A program made the translations under genes and the position numbers. Source: Chitinophaga varians (GTDB taxonomy: Bacteria > Bacteroidota > Bacteroidia > Chitinophagales > Chitinophagaceae). From it: DNA of 64,000 nucleotides. The stretch is taken from NCBI RefSeq assembly GCF_012641275.1, contig NZ_JABAIA010000001.1, positions 3,286,001 through 3,350,000 of the forward strand, in the 5' to 3' direction. How positions within the stretch are numbered: position 1 is the first letter of the stretch; each line of letters starts with the position of its first letter. Below the pieces are notes generated by a model. The model saw only the letters and a program-made list of their open reading frames with translations. It made no database searches and was not told the DNA's origin. Shown piece after piece: positions 40,804-52,300 of this stretch.

Positions 40804-41523
40804 TCAGGACCGCAGTTTCCGGCCATGCATGACGGCGATCGGCGAACCATTGGCCAGCAGAGCGGATACCGGCGCCTGTTCTAGTACAGGGGCGAAGGCC
40901 GGGCCGTACAGCCGGGAAGCGTGGCAGCGGTAGTCGTAATCAATCACAGGGTGAAGGTCCCATTTGGGGTGCGCCACTTCATACTCACCGGTAGTCTGAT
41001 GGTCCAGGCGGGTATAGCCCCAGTAGTGTTCCGTGATAAAGGCGGCCTCACTGCCTTCCACCAGTGGCTGTGGCGTGGCAGACGCGGTGGCCTTCAGGAA
41101 GTTGGTCTGACCGGCTACTTCCCATTCGTACCGGACACGGAGGGTATCAGTGTCTGGTTGCTCCCAGTGGTGGCTCATCCGGTGGGTGGCGTAGTTTTCT
41201 TTATAGAGGGTATTGGCTACCAGTGTGATCAGCGGCTTGGGCACCAGTTCACGGATAAATACCACGCCGCGTTTCCACTGGCCCTGGTCTTTATAACGCA
41301 CGTAAAAGCGAAGGTTTACCTCTTCAAATGTGCGATGGCCGGGGAAACCGATGCCTTTGACTTTCGTGTCCTGGAACAGGAAGCCGACGAGACTTACATA
41401 GTGAATATTGTTCCAGGTGTCCGGCTCGGTATGGGCCGGGAGATAGGGCCGGAGCGTGTTGGCATCCGCGGCGAAATTGAGCATGAGCAGGTTACGCCAG
41501 CTGGCAGTAAGGAATGGGCGCAT
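40804..41523 (-). CDS. YqjF family (DUF2071) protein
   Basis: 239 residues with the DUF2071 pattern: FLTASWRNLLMLNFAADANT at the start, then LVGFLFQDTKVKGIGFPGHR, EVNLRFYVRY, GVVFIRELVPK and EHYWGYTRL. Cytoplasmic; no activity is known, though the fold belongs to the acetoacetate decarboxylase-like superfamily. It lies 34 bases downstream of the endonuclease III gene and is probably transcribed with it. Confidence 0.9.
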   Translation of the reverse strand: MRPFLTASWRNLLMLNFAADANTLRPYLPAHTEPDTWNNIHYVSLVGFLFQDTKVKGIGFPGHRTFEEVNLRFYVRYKDQGQWKRGVVFIRELVPKPLITLVANTLYKENYATHRMSHHWEQPDTDTLRVRYEWEVAGQTNFLKATASATPQPLVEGSEAAFITEHYWGYTRLDHQTTGEYEVAHPKWDLHPVIDYDYRCHASRLYGPAFAPVLEQAPVSALLANGSPIAVMHGRKLRS

Positions 41524-41557
41524 ACAAACGATTTAGGACTGAATATACGGCAGCTGT

Positions 41558-42205
41558 TTATTGTGCCTTGATGATTTGCTGGTAATACTTACAGGCCGGG
41601 CGCAGGCCGCATTCCCCGCATTTGGGATTACGGGCCACACAAATATAACGGCCATGCAATATCAGCCAGTGATGGGCAATATATACTTTTTCCTTCGGGA
41701 TATATTTTAGCAGCTGCAGTTCGGTTTGCAGTGGTGTTTTGGCATTGGTGGTAAGGCCTATGCGGGCTGATACCCTGAATACATGCGTGTCTACCGCCAT
41801 ATTGGGTTGCTGATGCACCACCGAGGTGATCACATTGGCCGTTTTGCGCCCCACGCCGGGCAGTTTTATCAGCTCTGGCACCGTGCTGGGTATTTCTCCG
41901 TTGAAGTCGTCCATGACCATCTGTGCCATCCCGATCAGGTGTTTGGTTTTATTGTTAGGATAACTGATACTGCGGATGAGCGGGAACAGGTCGTCGAAAG
42001 TGGCTTTACTCAGCGCTTCCAGGTCCGGGTAGCGGTCAAATATGGCAGGAGTGGTCATATTCACCCGTTTGTCGGTGCATTGGGCGGAGAGGATTACGGC
42101 TACCAGCAGCTGGTAAGGATTGTCATAAATCAGTTCTGTTTCGGCATGAGGTGCATGTTGCTCGAAATAGCTGATAACGAATGCAAAACGCTCTTTTTTG
42201 GTCAT
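41558..42205 (-). CDS. nth: Endonuclease III (DNA glycosylase/AP lyase)
   Basis: 215 residues from the ATG at 42205. It removes oxidised pyrimidines from DNA and cuts the abasic site. The helix-hairpin-helix LPGVGRKTANV carries the catalytic Lys121, and VDTHVFRVSAR carries Asp139. The four Cys of the iron-sulfur cluster are present with canonical spacing (189, 196, 199, 205; C-x6-C-x2-C-x5-C). Cytoplasmic. An upstream extension of the frame is rejected because it lacks similarity to the family start. Likely operon with the YqjF gene. Confidence 0.96.
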   Translation of the reverse strand: MTKKERFAFVISYFEQHAPHAETELIYDNPYQLLVAVILSAQCTDKRVNMTTPAIFDRYPDLEALSKATFDDLFPLIRSISYPNNKTKHLIGMAQMVMDDFNGEIPSTVPELIKLPGVGRKTANVITSVVHQQPNMAVDTHVFRVSARIGLTTNAKTPLQTELQLLKYIPKEKVYIAHHWLILHGRYICVARNPKCGECGLRPACKYYQQIIKAQ

Positions 42206-42295
42206 GCCGTAAAAATAGGAAAAATGGGTCGATAACCGCACGTGGAAGTTGCAGCACAATCGACAGGTATGTAAGGTCTCAGGGTGTGTACCGGG

Positions 42296-42508
42296 TTATG
42301 GTTTCTCCGGTTTACTGGCAGCGTAGTCAAAGATCAACCGGAGCGTGGCGGCCCTGGGAGAAAAACGGACAGTGTCGAGGACGGCTTTGGTGTCCTCGAA
42401 GCAAGCCTGCTCTTCCCGGGTCAATGATACTTCCTGTTGTGAACGTTTGAGATCGCTAGCAGTAACAAGACACAAGGTGGAGAGGGGAGATAGTGTAAAA
42501 TTACTCAT
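42296..42508 (-). CDS. Small hypothetical protein
   Basis: 70 residues, no membrane segment. It starts MSNFTLSPLSTLCLVTASDL and continues with a charged helix (KRSQQEVSLTREEQACFEDT). No family recognised. Its base composition and codon use are like the neighbours, and it sits alone between ftsB-like and nth genes on the same strand, so I think it is real; function unknown. Confidence 0.6.
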   Translation of the reverse strand: MSNFTLSPLSTLCLVTASDLKRSQQEVSLTREEQACFEDTKAVLDTVRFSPRAATLRLIFDYAASKPEKP

Positions 42509-42617
42509 GCAATATAGATTTGTTAAGAGAATCGTATCCTACTTTATAACGACAGAAAGGTGCAATGTATTGTTAATTTAAGATAAAATTTTATGATTAC
42601 GGGGAGATCAGAAACAA

Positions 42618-42929
42618 TTACTGCTGGGGGGCGGGGCTGATAATGAACAGGTCTTCATTGTCTTTCTTCATAAAGTATTTCTCACGGGCGAATTTCTCCA
42701 GTTTCTCAGGGCTGGACAGCAGCTCCTGCTGTTCTTCTTTGGTTTGTTTGATCTCTTTGATAAAAAACTCTTTCTGGTTTTCCAGCTTGTTGACTTCAGA
42801 CTGGAACTGGTACTGGTACATCAGGTTGGTCTTGTCCAGAAAGGCGATCCATATAACGAAAGCAATGCCTGTAATAAAGAATTTGTTCTTTATATAGCGC
42901 GGCAGTTTTATGGATTTAAGAAAAGACAT
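42618..42929 (-). CDS. FtsB/DivIC-family septum formation initiator
   Basis: 103 residues: a short cytoplasmic basic start (LPRYIKNK), one transmembrane helix (FFITGIAFVIWIAFL), then a periplasmic coiled coil (VNKLENQKEFFIKEIKQTKE) and the family end (SPEKLEKFAREKYFMKKDNEDL). It acts in the divisome with FtsL- and FtsQ/DivIB-type proteins. It is downstream of eno, a common arrangement, but here a 22-bp perfect inverted repeat ends six bases before its start codon, which is unusual. Confidence 0.93.
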   Translation of the reverse strand: MSFLKSIKLPRYIKNKFFITGIAFVIWIAFLDKTNLMYQYQFQSEVNKLENQKEFFIKEIKQTKEEQQELLSSPEKLEKFAREKYFMKKDNEDLFIISPAPQQ

Positions 42930-42935
42930 AATGCA

Positions 42936-42983
42936 ATTTAGGGATTTTTTGCATCACGGAGGTGATGCAAAAAATCCCTAAAT
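42936..42983 (-). promoter_or_regulatory. 22-bp perfect inverted repeat between eno and ftsB
   Basis: Arms 42936-42957 and 42962-42983 are fully complementary around a 4-base loop. Read as mRNA it starts 11 bases after the eno stop and ends 6 bases before the ftsB-like ATG, and it contains a U6/A6 block inside the stem. It could terminate eno transcripts, or fold at the ribosome-binding region of the division gene and control its translation. Confidence 0.8.
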
Positions 42984-42994
42984 AAAATGGTTTA

Positions 42995-44287
<1,293 letters not shown>

Positions 44288-44310
44288 TCAAAAGTTATAA
44301 TTGTTAGCTA

Positions 44311-45258
44311 TTAGCGGTTAGCAGCGGGCGTTTCACCTGTTGGCTCTACGCGCTTTGTTATCTCCCGGAAAATAGATTCCAGGCTTTGTGAATTGCTCTG
44401 CAAAGAAAGGATGTTCCGGTTATTAATCAAAGCAAATTGTAACAGGTTTTTTCGCACGGTATCTACTTCGTTGGTATACAATTGCCATGTATTGCCATCC
44501 TGGGCTGCCGCACGGGAAACACCGGGTATCTGCAAAAGCTCGCCGGTACTGGCCGGTTCCCCGAAGGTCACCTGAATATAGCCACCAGTGGCGTTCTGCT
44601 GCTGAAGATTGACCAGCTGGTCATCTGCCACTATCTTTCCTTTGTTGATGATGATCACCCGCCCGCAGAGCGCTTCCACTTCCTGCATAATGTGCGTGGA
44701 CAGGATCACCGTCTTGTCGGCCCCCAAATCCCTGATCAGCTGCCGGATATCGGCCAGCTGGTTAGGGTCCAGCCCGGTGGTAGGCTCATCCAGGACCAGC
44801 ACTTCGGGATCATGCAACAGCGCCTGGGCCAGCCCTACACGCTGTTTGTAGCCGTTGGACAGCGCCCCGATTTTTTTACGGCTCTCCGGCAACAGGCCTG
44901 TCATATCAATTACCCGGCGGATGCGCGCGGCACCTGCCGTGCCCAGCTGATGCACGCCGGCAATGAATTCCAGGAATTCCTTCACGTACATGTCGTAATA
45001 CAACGGGTTGGATTCCGGAAGGTATCCTACTCGTTTGCGTACTTCAAGCGACTGGCCCACGATGTCATATCCACACACGCTGGCAGTGCCGCTGGTAGGA
45101 GGCAGAAAACCGGTGATCATTTTCATGGTGGTGGACTTGCCCGCCCCGTTAGGGCCCAGGAAGCCGGTTATTTCCCCTTTCTTCAGTTCAAAGGAAATAG
45201 CGTCCACTGCCCGTTGTTCGCCATAGACCTTACTCAGTTGTGATACCAGGATAGACAT
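44311..45258 (-). CDS. gldA: Gliding motility ABC transporter ATP-binding protein GldA
   Basis: 315 residues: Walker A GPNGAGKST (35-43), signature LSNGYKQRVGLAQALL, Walker B VLVLDEPTTGLDP, H-loop STHIMQEVEAL, then an extra C-terminal domain. This size and the start MSILVSQLSKVYGEQRAVDAI match GldA. With GldF and GldG it forms an ABC transporter needed for gliding in Flavobacterium, though many Bacteroidota keep the gene without gliding. The gldFG partners are not in the window. First gene of a likely gldA-eno transcript. Confidence 0.88.
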   Translation of the reverse strand: MSILVSQLSKVYGEQRAVDAISFELKKGEITGFLGPNGAGKSTTMKMITGFLPPTSGTASVCGYDIVGQSLEVRKRVGYLPESNPLYYDMYVKEFLEFIAGVHQLGTAGAARIRRVIDMTGLLPESRKKIGALSNGYKQRVGLAQALLHDPEVLVLDEPTTGLDPNQLADIRQLIRDLGADKTVILSTHIMQEVEALCGRVIIINKGKIVADDQLVNLQQQNATGGYIQVTFGEPASTGELLQIPGVSRAAAQDGNTWQLYTNEVDTVRKNLLQFALINNRNILSLQSNSQSLESIFREITKRVEPTGETPAANR

Positions 45259-45342
45259 GTAGGATATACTTGTTTTGCGGCATCTAATGTACGGAAGAAA
45301 TTACGTCTGTCAATTCCTATTTTTTTTCTACCATTGCATATT

Positions 45343-47037
45343 ATGAAGAGAGTCATTGGCTTATTTTGCTTACTACCGCATTTATTACAGGCACAATCCG
45401 TTCCCGAAAAGAATTACCCAAAAGGCTATTTCAGGAATCCCCTGGAAATCCCCATAGAACTGGCTGGTAACTTCGGTGAATTGCGCCCCAATCACTTCCA
45501 CTCCGGCATGGACATCAAAACACAACAGCGGGAGAACATGGCGGTGCACGCGGCGGCAGATGGTTATGTAAGCCGTATCGGCGTATCACATACCGGCTTT
45601 GGCAATGTGCTGTACATTACCCACCCCAATGGATATACGACCGTATATGCCCACCTGAACGCCTTTTTCCCGGCTTTACAGGCCTATGTGAAAAAACAAC
45701 AATACTCCAATGAAAGCTGGGCCAGCGACCTGTCTATCCCGGCAAATATGTTCCCTGTGAAGAAAGGCGACTTCGTTGCCTGGAGCGGCAATACCGGCGG
45801 ATCTGCCGGCCCGCACCTGCACTTCGAAATCAGGAACACACAAACGGAAAAACCACTCAATCCGCTGCTGTTCGGGTTTAATATCGCCGATACCCGCCCA
45901 CCGGACGTTTATCGTATAGCCATCTACGATAGGGACCGCAGTGTCTACGAACAACAACCGATGATACTGCCGGTGAAAAAAGTGGGAGATCACTACACGA
46001 CCGCTCAACCGGTAGTGAAGGTACGGGCCCATAAAGCCGGACTGGGCATCAACGCTATTGACCGTATGAACACAGCGCCCAATACCTACGGCATCTATGA
46101 AGTGTTCATGTACAATAATGATGTGCCGGACATCGACTTCCAGCTGGACAACATCGGATATGATGAAACCCGCTACCTGAACGCGCACATCGACTATAAA
46201 GTGAAGAAGAACAACGGGCCTTACCTGCAACTGTTGTTCTCTGTACCGGGCAATGAACTGGATATCTACCACGACCTCAAAGGCGATGGTACCATCAACC
46301 TGTCAGACGGACAGGTACACGAAGTAAAGCTGCTGGTAAAAGACGCCTATGGCAATACTTCCACCGTGAAACTGAATCTGCAACAGAGCGGTGAGGAAAC
46401 ACCGGAGAAAACCTGCGCCAACCCCATGTACCCGGATTCCCGCAATATCTTTGAAAACAACCAGGTGGAATTCTACCTCGATGAACGGGCACTGTATGAC
46501 CAGATCTGCTTTAATTACCAGGAGGTTCCTGCTACTTCAGCTAAATATTATTCCAATATCTACCGGCTGCATACGCCGGTGGTGCCGGTACACGATTTCT
46601 TCGATGTGCGGCTGAAGCCCACGAAAGCAGTGCCGGAATATCTGCAACCCAAAGTGGTGATGGTGCGGGAAGGTATGGGCAGCAACAGTACTTCCGCTAC
46701 TACCAAAGAAGACGGCTGGTATAAAGGCAGCTTCCGCGACTTCGGCAATTTCCATCTGGAGATAGATACTGAAGCGCCGAAAGTAACACCGGTAGGCGTG
46801 AAGCCCGGGGCCAACCTCTCAAAGGCCGCCAGGCTCTCTTTCGTGATGAGCGATGCCAGCGGCATCAAAGACTTCCGCGGAGAACTGGATGGTAAATGGT
46901 TGCTGTTTTCCCGCAAGGGCAATGTGCTCACCTATACGTTTGATGAACATTGCCAGCCAGGCAACCATACCCTGGTCATGAAGGTGACGGACGTTGCCGG
47001 TAACGAAGGCAGCTATCACCTGTCTTTCAAACGCTAA
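45343..47037 (+). CDS. Secreted M23 metallopeptidase
   Basis: 564 residues from the ATG at 45343; signal peptide (RVIGLFCLLPHLLQAQ). A LytM/M23 domain comes first, with both zinc motifs intact: HFHSGMD (His53, Asp57) and GPHLHFEI (His158, His160). It should therefore be an active glycyl-glycine-type endopeptidase cutting peptidoglycan cross-links. The C-terminal 380 residues are beta-rich (Ig-like domains, for instance ASGIKDFRGELDGKWL), probably for cell-wall or surface attachment. Periplasmic. It is followed by bcp at 25 bases. Confidence 0.92.
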   Translation: MKRVIGLFCLLPHLLQAQSVPEKNYPKGYFRNPLEIPIELAGNFGELRPNHFHSGMDIKTQQRENMAVHAAADGYVSRIGVSHTGFGNVLYITHPNGYTTVYAHLNAFFPALQAYVKKQQYSNESWASDLSIPANMFPVKKGDFVAWSGNTGGSAGPHLHFEIRNTQTEKPLNPLLFGFNIADTRPPDVYRIAIYDRDRSVYEQQPMILPVKKVGDHYTTAQPVVKVRAHKAGLGINAIDRMNTAPNTYGIYEVFMYNNDVPDIDFQLDNIGYDETRYLNAHIDYKVKKNNGPYLQLLFSVPGNELDIYHDLKGDGTINLSDGQVHEVKLLVKDAYGNTSTVKLNLQQSGEETPEKTCANPMYPDSRNIFENNQVEFYLDERALYDQICFNYQEVPATSAKYYSNIYRLHTPVVPVHDFFDVRLKPTKAVPEYLQPKVVMVREGMGSNSTSATTKEDGWYKGSFRDFGNFHLEIDTEAPKVTPVGVKPGANLSKAARLSFVMSDASGIKDFRGELDGKWLLFSRKGNVLTYTFDEHCQPGNHTLVMKVTDVAGNEGSYHLSFKR

Positions 47038-47062
47038 ATGATTTAATTTAAAAAAACGCGAT

Positions 47063-47524
47063 ATGGCAAACTTAAAGGAAGGCGATAAAGCGCCGGTATT
47101 CAAAGGCAAAGATCAGCACGGAAAAACCGTGTCACTGACGGACCTTAAAGGCAAGCGCGTAGTGCTTTACTTTTATCCGAAGGATATGACGCCCGGCTGC
47201 ACGGCACAGGCCTGCAACCTGCGTGACAACTACAGCACACTGACTAAAAAAGGATATGAAGTAATTGGCGTCAGCACTGACAGTGAACAAAGCCATCTGA
47301 AATTCATCGAAAAATATGAACTGCCTTTTACCCTGCTGGCAGATGATGATCACAAGATCGTGAACCAGTATGGTGTTTGGGGCGAGAAGCAGATGATGGG
47401 CCGGACATACGACGGTATTCACAGGACCACTTTCCTGATCAACGAAAAGGGTGTGATCGACCATATTATCAAAAAGCCGGACACCAAAAACCATACGGAA
47501 GAAATTCTGGAACGCTGGAAGTAG
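47063..47524 (+). CDS. bcp: Thioredoxin-dependent peroxiredoxin (Bcp/PrxQ type)
   Basis: 153 residues. It reduces hydrogen peroxide and organic hydroperoxides using thioredoxin. The peroxidatic Cys46 and the resolving Cys51 are seen in MTPGCTAQACNLRD, a spacing of five that defines the helical-Cys PrxQ group. FTLLADDDHKIVNQYGVWGEK is also typical. Cytoplasmic. It lies 25 bases after the M23 gene and is followed by a terminator shared with gldJ. Confidence 0.95.
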   Translation: MANLKEGDKAPVFKGKDQHGKTVSLTDLKGKRVVLYFYPKDMTPGCTAQACNLRDNYSTLTKKGYEVIGVSTDSEQSHLKFIEKYELPFTLLADDDHKIVNQYGVWGEKQMMGRTYDGIHRTTFLINEKGVIDHIIKKPDTKNHTEEILERWK

Positions 47525-47541
47525 TTGCGTACAACGCATAA

Positions 47542-47571
47542 AAAAAGCCGCAAAGTAATTTGCGGCTTTTT
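47542..47571. terminator. Bidirectional terminator between bcp and gldJ
   Basis: AAAAAGCCGCAAA and TTTGCGGCTTTTT form a perfect 13-bp stem with a 4-base loop, with A and T tracts on both flanks. Confidence 0.92.
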
Positions 47572-47588
47572 GTCTTTTATGAAGATGA

Positions 47589-49139
47589 TTATCTCTTCTG
47601 TCTTTGTTTTTTGAACAGGTTACCTGTTTTGAATTTGTTACCCTCAGGGCTGCCCACGCGGTCCATCGCGCAACGGAAGCCTACTGTATTGGTAGCCATG
47701 TTTTCCTGCATGTAACGACGGGTACCCGGAGAGAGCCAGTAAGCACGGTCGTTCCAGCTACCACCTTTTACTACGTGAGATTTGTCGTTGATCAGGGTGG
47801 TTACACCATAACCGTATTCCACCTGGGAGAGCGAGTCACCATCGAGGTAGTTGATAACGTCACCTTTCTGGTAGTTAAGACGGTTGGCACTTTCTTCGTC
47901 CGTTACGTCACGCATTTTCAGGTGGCCCAGACTGTCTTTTTCAAACTCTTTGTTTTCGTTCTGATAAACAGTCTGAAATTTGTTACCACGGAAGTAGTTG
48001 AAGTCTTCACCATCAATCGGGTTGAGTGGTCTGTACACGTCCAGTACCCATTCAGACACGTTGCCGGACATATTGTAGATGCCAAAAGTGTTGGGGTAGA
48101 AGGAGCGGGTAGGGCCCGGGATGGAAGCACGGTCGTTCAGACCACCGGCCACACCCATGTTATCACCGGAACCACGCTTGAAGTTGGCCAGGAACTGACC
48201 CTGCATGGTGCCACGGCGGATATCACGCAGGCCGCTGGTGTTAGTGCCCCAGGAGTACACCTGTTTGTTCATGATCAGCTCTTCCCCGTGTTTGCCTTCT
48301 TTTTTGGAAGGGCCGGGGTTTTGGCCGATATAACCCAGTGCAGCGTATTCCCATTCTGCTTCTGTAGGCAGGCGGTAGGCTGGCAGCATAATACCATCTT
48401 CAAACTGGGCGGTACGCGGAGTGCCGTCCGGATTTTTGAACTGGTCTTTGGTAGACTTGGACATTTTGCCGGGGGTACCTTCATACAGGCCGGCGCTGTA
48501 GGCTTTGGTATCAAATGTATTGTCGTCTGACTGGTTGGTGATATCTGCTTTGGAAAGCAGGCCCTTGTCCATCAGCAATTTTTCGTTTACACGGTTGGAA
48601 CGCCATTTACAGTAGTCAGTAGCCTGTTTCCAGGTCACACCTACCACCGGATAGTCGTTATAGGCCGGGTGACGGAAATAGTATTCCACCAGGGGCTCGT
48701 TATAAGCCAGTTCACTACGCCATACCAGGGTGTCCGGCAATGCGTTGCGGTATACGTCCGGGAAAGACTCCCCATAAACACGGGCGAGCCAGAACAGGTA
48801 TTCGCGATAGTGTACGTTCGCTACTTCGGATTCATCGATGTAGAAAGAGGAAACTGTAATACGACGTGGAATGTTGTTCCAGTCGCCCATTACATCCTGC
48901 TCTGTGGCACCCATGGCGAAAGTACCGCCCTGTACAAACACCAGACCCGGTCCGGTTTGCTGGTTTTTATTCTTGGCTACGCTGAAACCACCCATTTTCT
49001 GGTCGTTATAGTTCCAGCCGGTAGCAGAGGAAACTTCTTTCTTTTTGCCGAAAAGTCCTCCACCGTCCTTGTGACAGGCAGTCATGGATAGCATTACGCC
49101 GGTACCAACGAGCAATGATAAAGAGGTTAATCTACGCAT
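47589..49139 (-). CDS. gldJ: Gliding motility / type IX secretion lipoprotein GldJ
   Basis: 516 residues with a lipoprotein signal (LSMTACHKD, Cys22). The body is a formylglycine-generating-enzyme (SUMF1) fold: LVFVQGGTFAMGATEQDV, then YRLPTEAEWEYAALGY, NVSEWVLDVYRP, KGGSWNDRAYWLSPG and TVGFRCAMD. GldJ and its paralog GldK are outer-membrane-linked parts of the gliding and type IX machinery. TGWNYNDQKMGGF near the N-terminus and the location next to porU favour GldJ. The basic C-terminal tail (FKTGNLFKKQRQKR) is of the kind shown to be needed for gliding in Flavobacterium. Divergent from porU, with a TACATTTG promoter element 38 bases upstream. Confidence 0.88.
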   Translation of the reverse strand: MRRLTSLSLLVGTGVMLSMTACHKDGGGLFGKKKEVSSATGWNYNDQKMGGFSVAKNKNQQTGPGLVFVQGGTFAMGATEQDVMGDWNNIPRRITVSSFYIDESEVANVHYREYLFWLARVYGESFPDVYRNALPDTLVWRSELAYNEPLVEYYFRHPAYNDYPVVGVTWKQATDYCKWRSNRVNEKLLMDKGLLSKADITNQSDDNTFDTKAYSAGLYEGTPGKMSKSTKDQFKNPDGTPRTAQFEDGIMLPAYRLPTEAEWEYAALGYIGQNPGPSKKEGKHGEELIMNKQVYSWGTNTSGLRDIRRGTMQGQFLANFKRGSGDNMGVAGGLNDRASIPGPTRSFYPNTFGIYNMSGNVSEWVLDVYRPLNPIDGEDFNYFRGNKFQTVYQNENKEFEKDSLGHLKMRDVTDEESANRLNYQKGDVINYLDGDSLSQVEYGYGVTTLINDKSHVVKGGSWNDRAYWLSPGTRRYMQENMATNTVGFRCAMDRVGSPEGNKFKTGNLFKKQRQKR

Positions 49140-49176
49140 GCGATACAGCTTTAGTCGATTATATTTACAGTAAACG

Positions 49177-49184
49177 CAAATGTA
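49177..49184 (-). promoter_or_regulatory. -7 promoter element of gldJ
   Basis: Reads TACATTTG on the minus strand, an exact consensus match. The leader would be about 30 bases. No obvious -33 TTG at the usual distance. Confidence 0.55.
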
Positions 49185-49365
49185 ATCTTTTTTATTTTAT
49201 GGCGAAAAAAATTAATTTGTAATTTGCCCTTGCCAGATCCGCCCCCGGTAACAACCAAGAACACGACAGCAGCGAAAATTAAGAGATATATTTCAATTTT
49301 TTATCTTATATTTTCTCTACATTACACCGGCCTTTCAGGAAGGATGGAAAAGGGCTATCAAGATA

Positions 49366-52300
49366 ATGAAACCTTCGAATATTTTTCCGGCGCTCCTGTT
49401 ATTTTTTCTATATCACTGCGGCAGCGCTACCGGACAGACCGTGCCCCGTACCTATAAAGATCATAGCGTACTGGCATCAGGCCACTGGTATAAACTGTCA
49501 GTGGCTGCTCCCGGCATTTATAAAATAGACCTCCCGCTGCTACAGCAACTCGGGGTAGATACCCGGCAACTGCCATCGGGCAGTGTGCGGCTCTTTGGTA
49601 CCGGCGGCGGTATGCTGCCGGAGCCCAACAACCAGCTCCGCTATGACGACCTGCCGGAGGTAGCGCTTCAGGTACAGGACGGGGGCGACGGACAGCTGGA
49701 CGGTAACGACTACCTCCTTTTTTATACGCCCGGCCCCCACCGCTGGCAATGGGACCCGCTGAAGCCAGGGTTTGTACATCAATACAACCTTTACAGCGAC
49801 GTGGCCACCTATTTCCTGACCATCGGGGACAACGGTGCCCGTATAACGCAGGACAGCAATACTCAACCGGCCGGTAATAAAACTTATGCCTTTGACTTCC
49901 ACACCTTTTATGAAAGGGACAGCCTTAACTTCCTCAGCAGTGGTAAACAATGGTGGGGGCAGGAATTTGGTAAAGTGATCGGGAACAGCCGTTCCTATAG
50001 CTTTTCACTGCCAGGGCCGCCAGTGGGCCTGGTGACCGTCGCTTTCCGGGCCGCCGCACGCGGCGCCACCGGCAGCAATTTTAAGGTAAGCCTGAACCAG
50101 GCCGCCGCCGCCAGCGCGTATTTGTTGCCCGTAGGCAGCAGTGTCTTTGAATCTTATGCCACCGCGGCATACGCCTCCGGTACCGCCACCGTTGGCGGGG
50201 ACGTGCTCACAGCAGGCGTGGACTTCCAGCCGGGCGATCTGAACGCCCGGGGATGGCTTGACTACCTGGAGCTGACAGCCCCCTGTCCGTTGCGGATACC
50301 AGCCGGCGGCGTACTTGATTTCCGCAGCACTGCCGGTACCGGTCGTACGCAATACCTCCTTGCTAACGCTACTGCACAAACGCAGGTGTGGCAGGTGACA
50401 GACCCGCTTAAACCGCTGGCCATGCCCACGGCGCTGCAGGCTGACACCCTGGTTTTTACGGGAGATGCCGGACCTTTGCGGGAATATATTGCTTTTAATA
50501 CGGCGGCAGTCATGCGGCCGCTGCCTGGCGGACCGGTGATCAACCAGGACCTGCACGGTCAACCCGGAGCAGATCTGCTGATCGTGACCCATGAAACCTT
50601 CCTGGCCGAGGCAGAACGGCTGGCAGCATGGCGCCGCTCCCGCGACGGACTGCGGGTGGCCGTGGTAACAACTATCCAGGTATTCAATGAGTTTGCATCA
50701 GGGACACCCGATCCTACAGCCATCCGCGATTATGTGAAGATGCACTATGACCGGGGAGCACATCCGAAATACCTTCTGCTGTTCGGAGCGGCCTCCTATG
50801 ATTATCGCCAGCGGGTAAAAAATAACACCAACCTGGTGCCTTCCTGGCAAAGTGATGCTTCACTCGATGCCATTCATTCCCATGTGTCAGATGATTTCTT
50901 CGGATTGCTGGACGACGCGGAAGATATCACGAGAACGGATATCCCGAATCTGCTGGATGTTGGTATCGGGCGGTTGCCTGTGCGTAATGTTTCCGAGGCC
51001 AGAACAGCGGTAGACAAAATTATCCGTTACCAGCAGCCGCGTTCCTTCGGGCCGTGGCGCAACCGGATAACATTGGTGGCTGATGATGAAGACGACAACC
51101 TGCATCTGCAGGATGCTGAAATCATGGGCAACACCATCGCAAAAAACAATCATCTCCCTAATATCAGAAAAATATATGTGGATGCGTATCCGCAGGAAAA
51201 TACCAGTGCCGGGGCCCGTTCACCGGAGGTGACCAAAGCCGTCAACAATAGTGTCAACGCCGGTGCGCTTGTATTGAACTATAGTGGTCATGGCAGTAGT
51301 AACCGTCTTGCAGAGGAAACGGTGATGGACGTAAATAGTGTGCAGGACTGGAAAAATGAGCAGCAGCTGCCGTTGCTGATCACCGCCACCTGTGACTTTG
51401 CGCCATTTGATGATCCTGGCATTAATTCACTGGGAGCGCAATTGTTGTTACAACAACAAAGTGGCGCTATTGCGCTGATGACCACTACGAGGGCTGTTTT
51501 TGCCAATTCCAATCGTATTATGAACGGTAATTATCTCGAAGCTGCTTTCACACCGCAGGCCGATGGTTCCATGCGTAGTTTGGGCGCAGCCATACGGGAT
51601 GGCAAGAACAAGACCTATGCTACTTCCGGTGATGTGATCAACAACCGCAAGTTCCAGCTGCTGGGAGATCCTTCGCTGACACTGGCTTTCCCACAGTGGC
51701 AGGTGATAACGGACAGCATCAATGGTAGGAAGGTAACAACGGAAACGGATACCCTGAAAGGGTTGCAACATTGTATTATCAAGGGGCATATCGCCGATGC
51801 GCAGGGTAATGTGCTGCGTGATTATAGCGGTACGCTGAACACGGTGATATATGATCAGCCGGCCACACACCGCACCCGTGGCAATGATCCCCGTAGCCAG
51901 CCGGCAGATTTTCAGGTACAGGAAAATATTTTGTTTAAAGGCACACAGACCGTGAGCAGGGGCGAGTTTACCGTAGCCTTCACAGTGCCTGCGGACCTGT
52001 TGCCGGGAAAAGGAAAAAGTAAGATCAGTTATTACACCAGCAATACCACTGCAGACGGTGGTGGTTACTTTGATGGATTTTTTACAGGAGGCTTGTTGCC
52101 CGGAGCACCGGCAGATATTACCGGCCCTGATGTAAAAGTATGGCTCGACAGCAAGGCGTTTGTCAATGGAGATATGACCGGTCCATCGCCGTTGTTGATG
52201 ATAGATCTGGCAGACAGCAGTGGCATTAATGTATCAGGTAGTAATCCGGCACATAGCCTGGTGGCAATATTGGATAGTTCAGAATATTTGATTTTAAATG

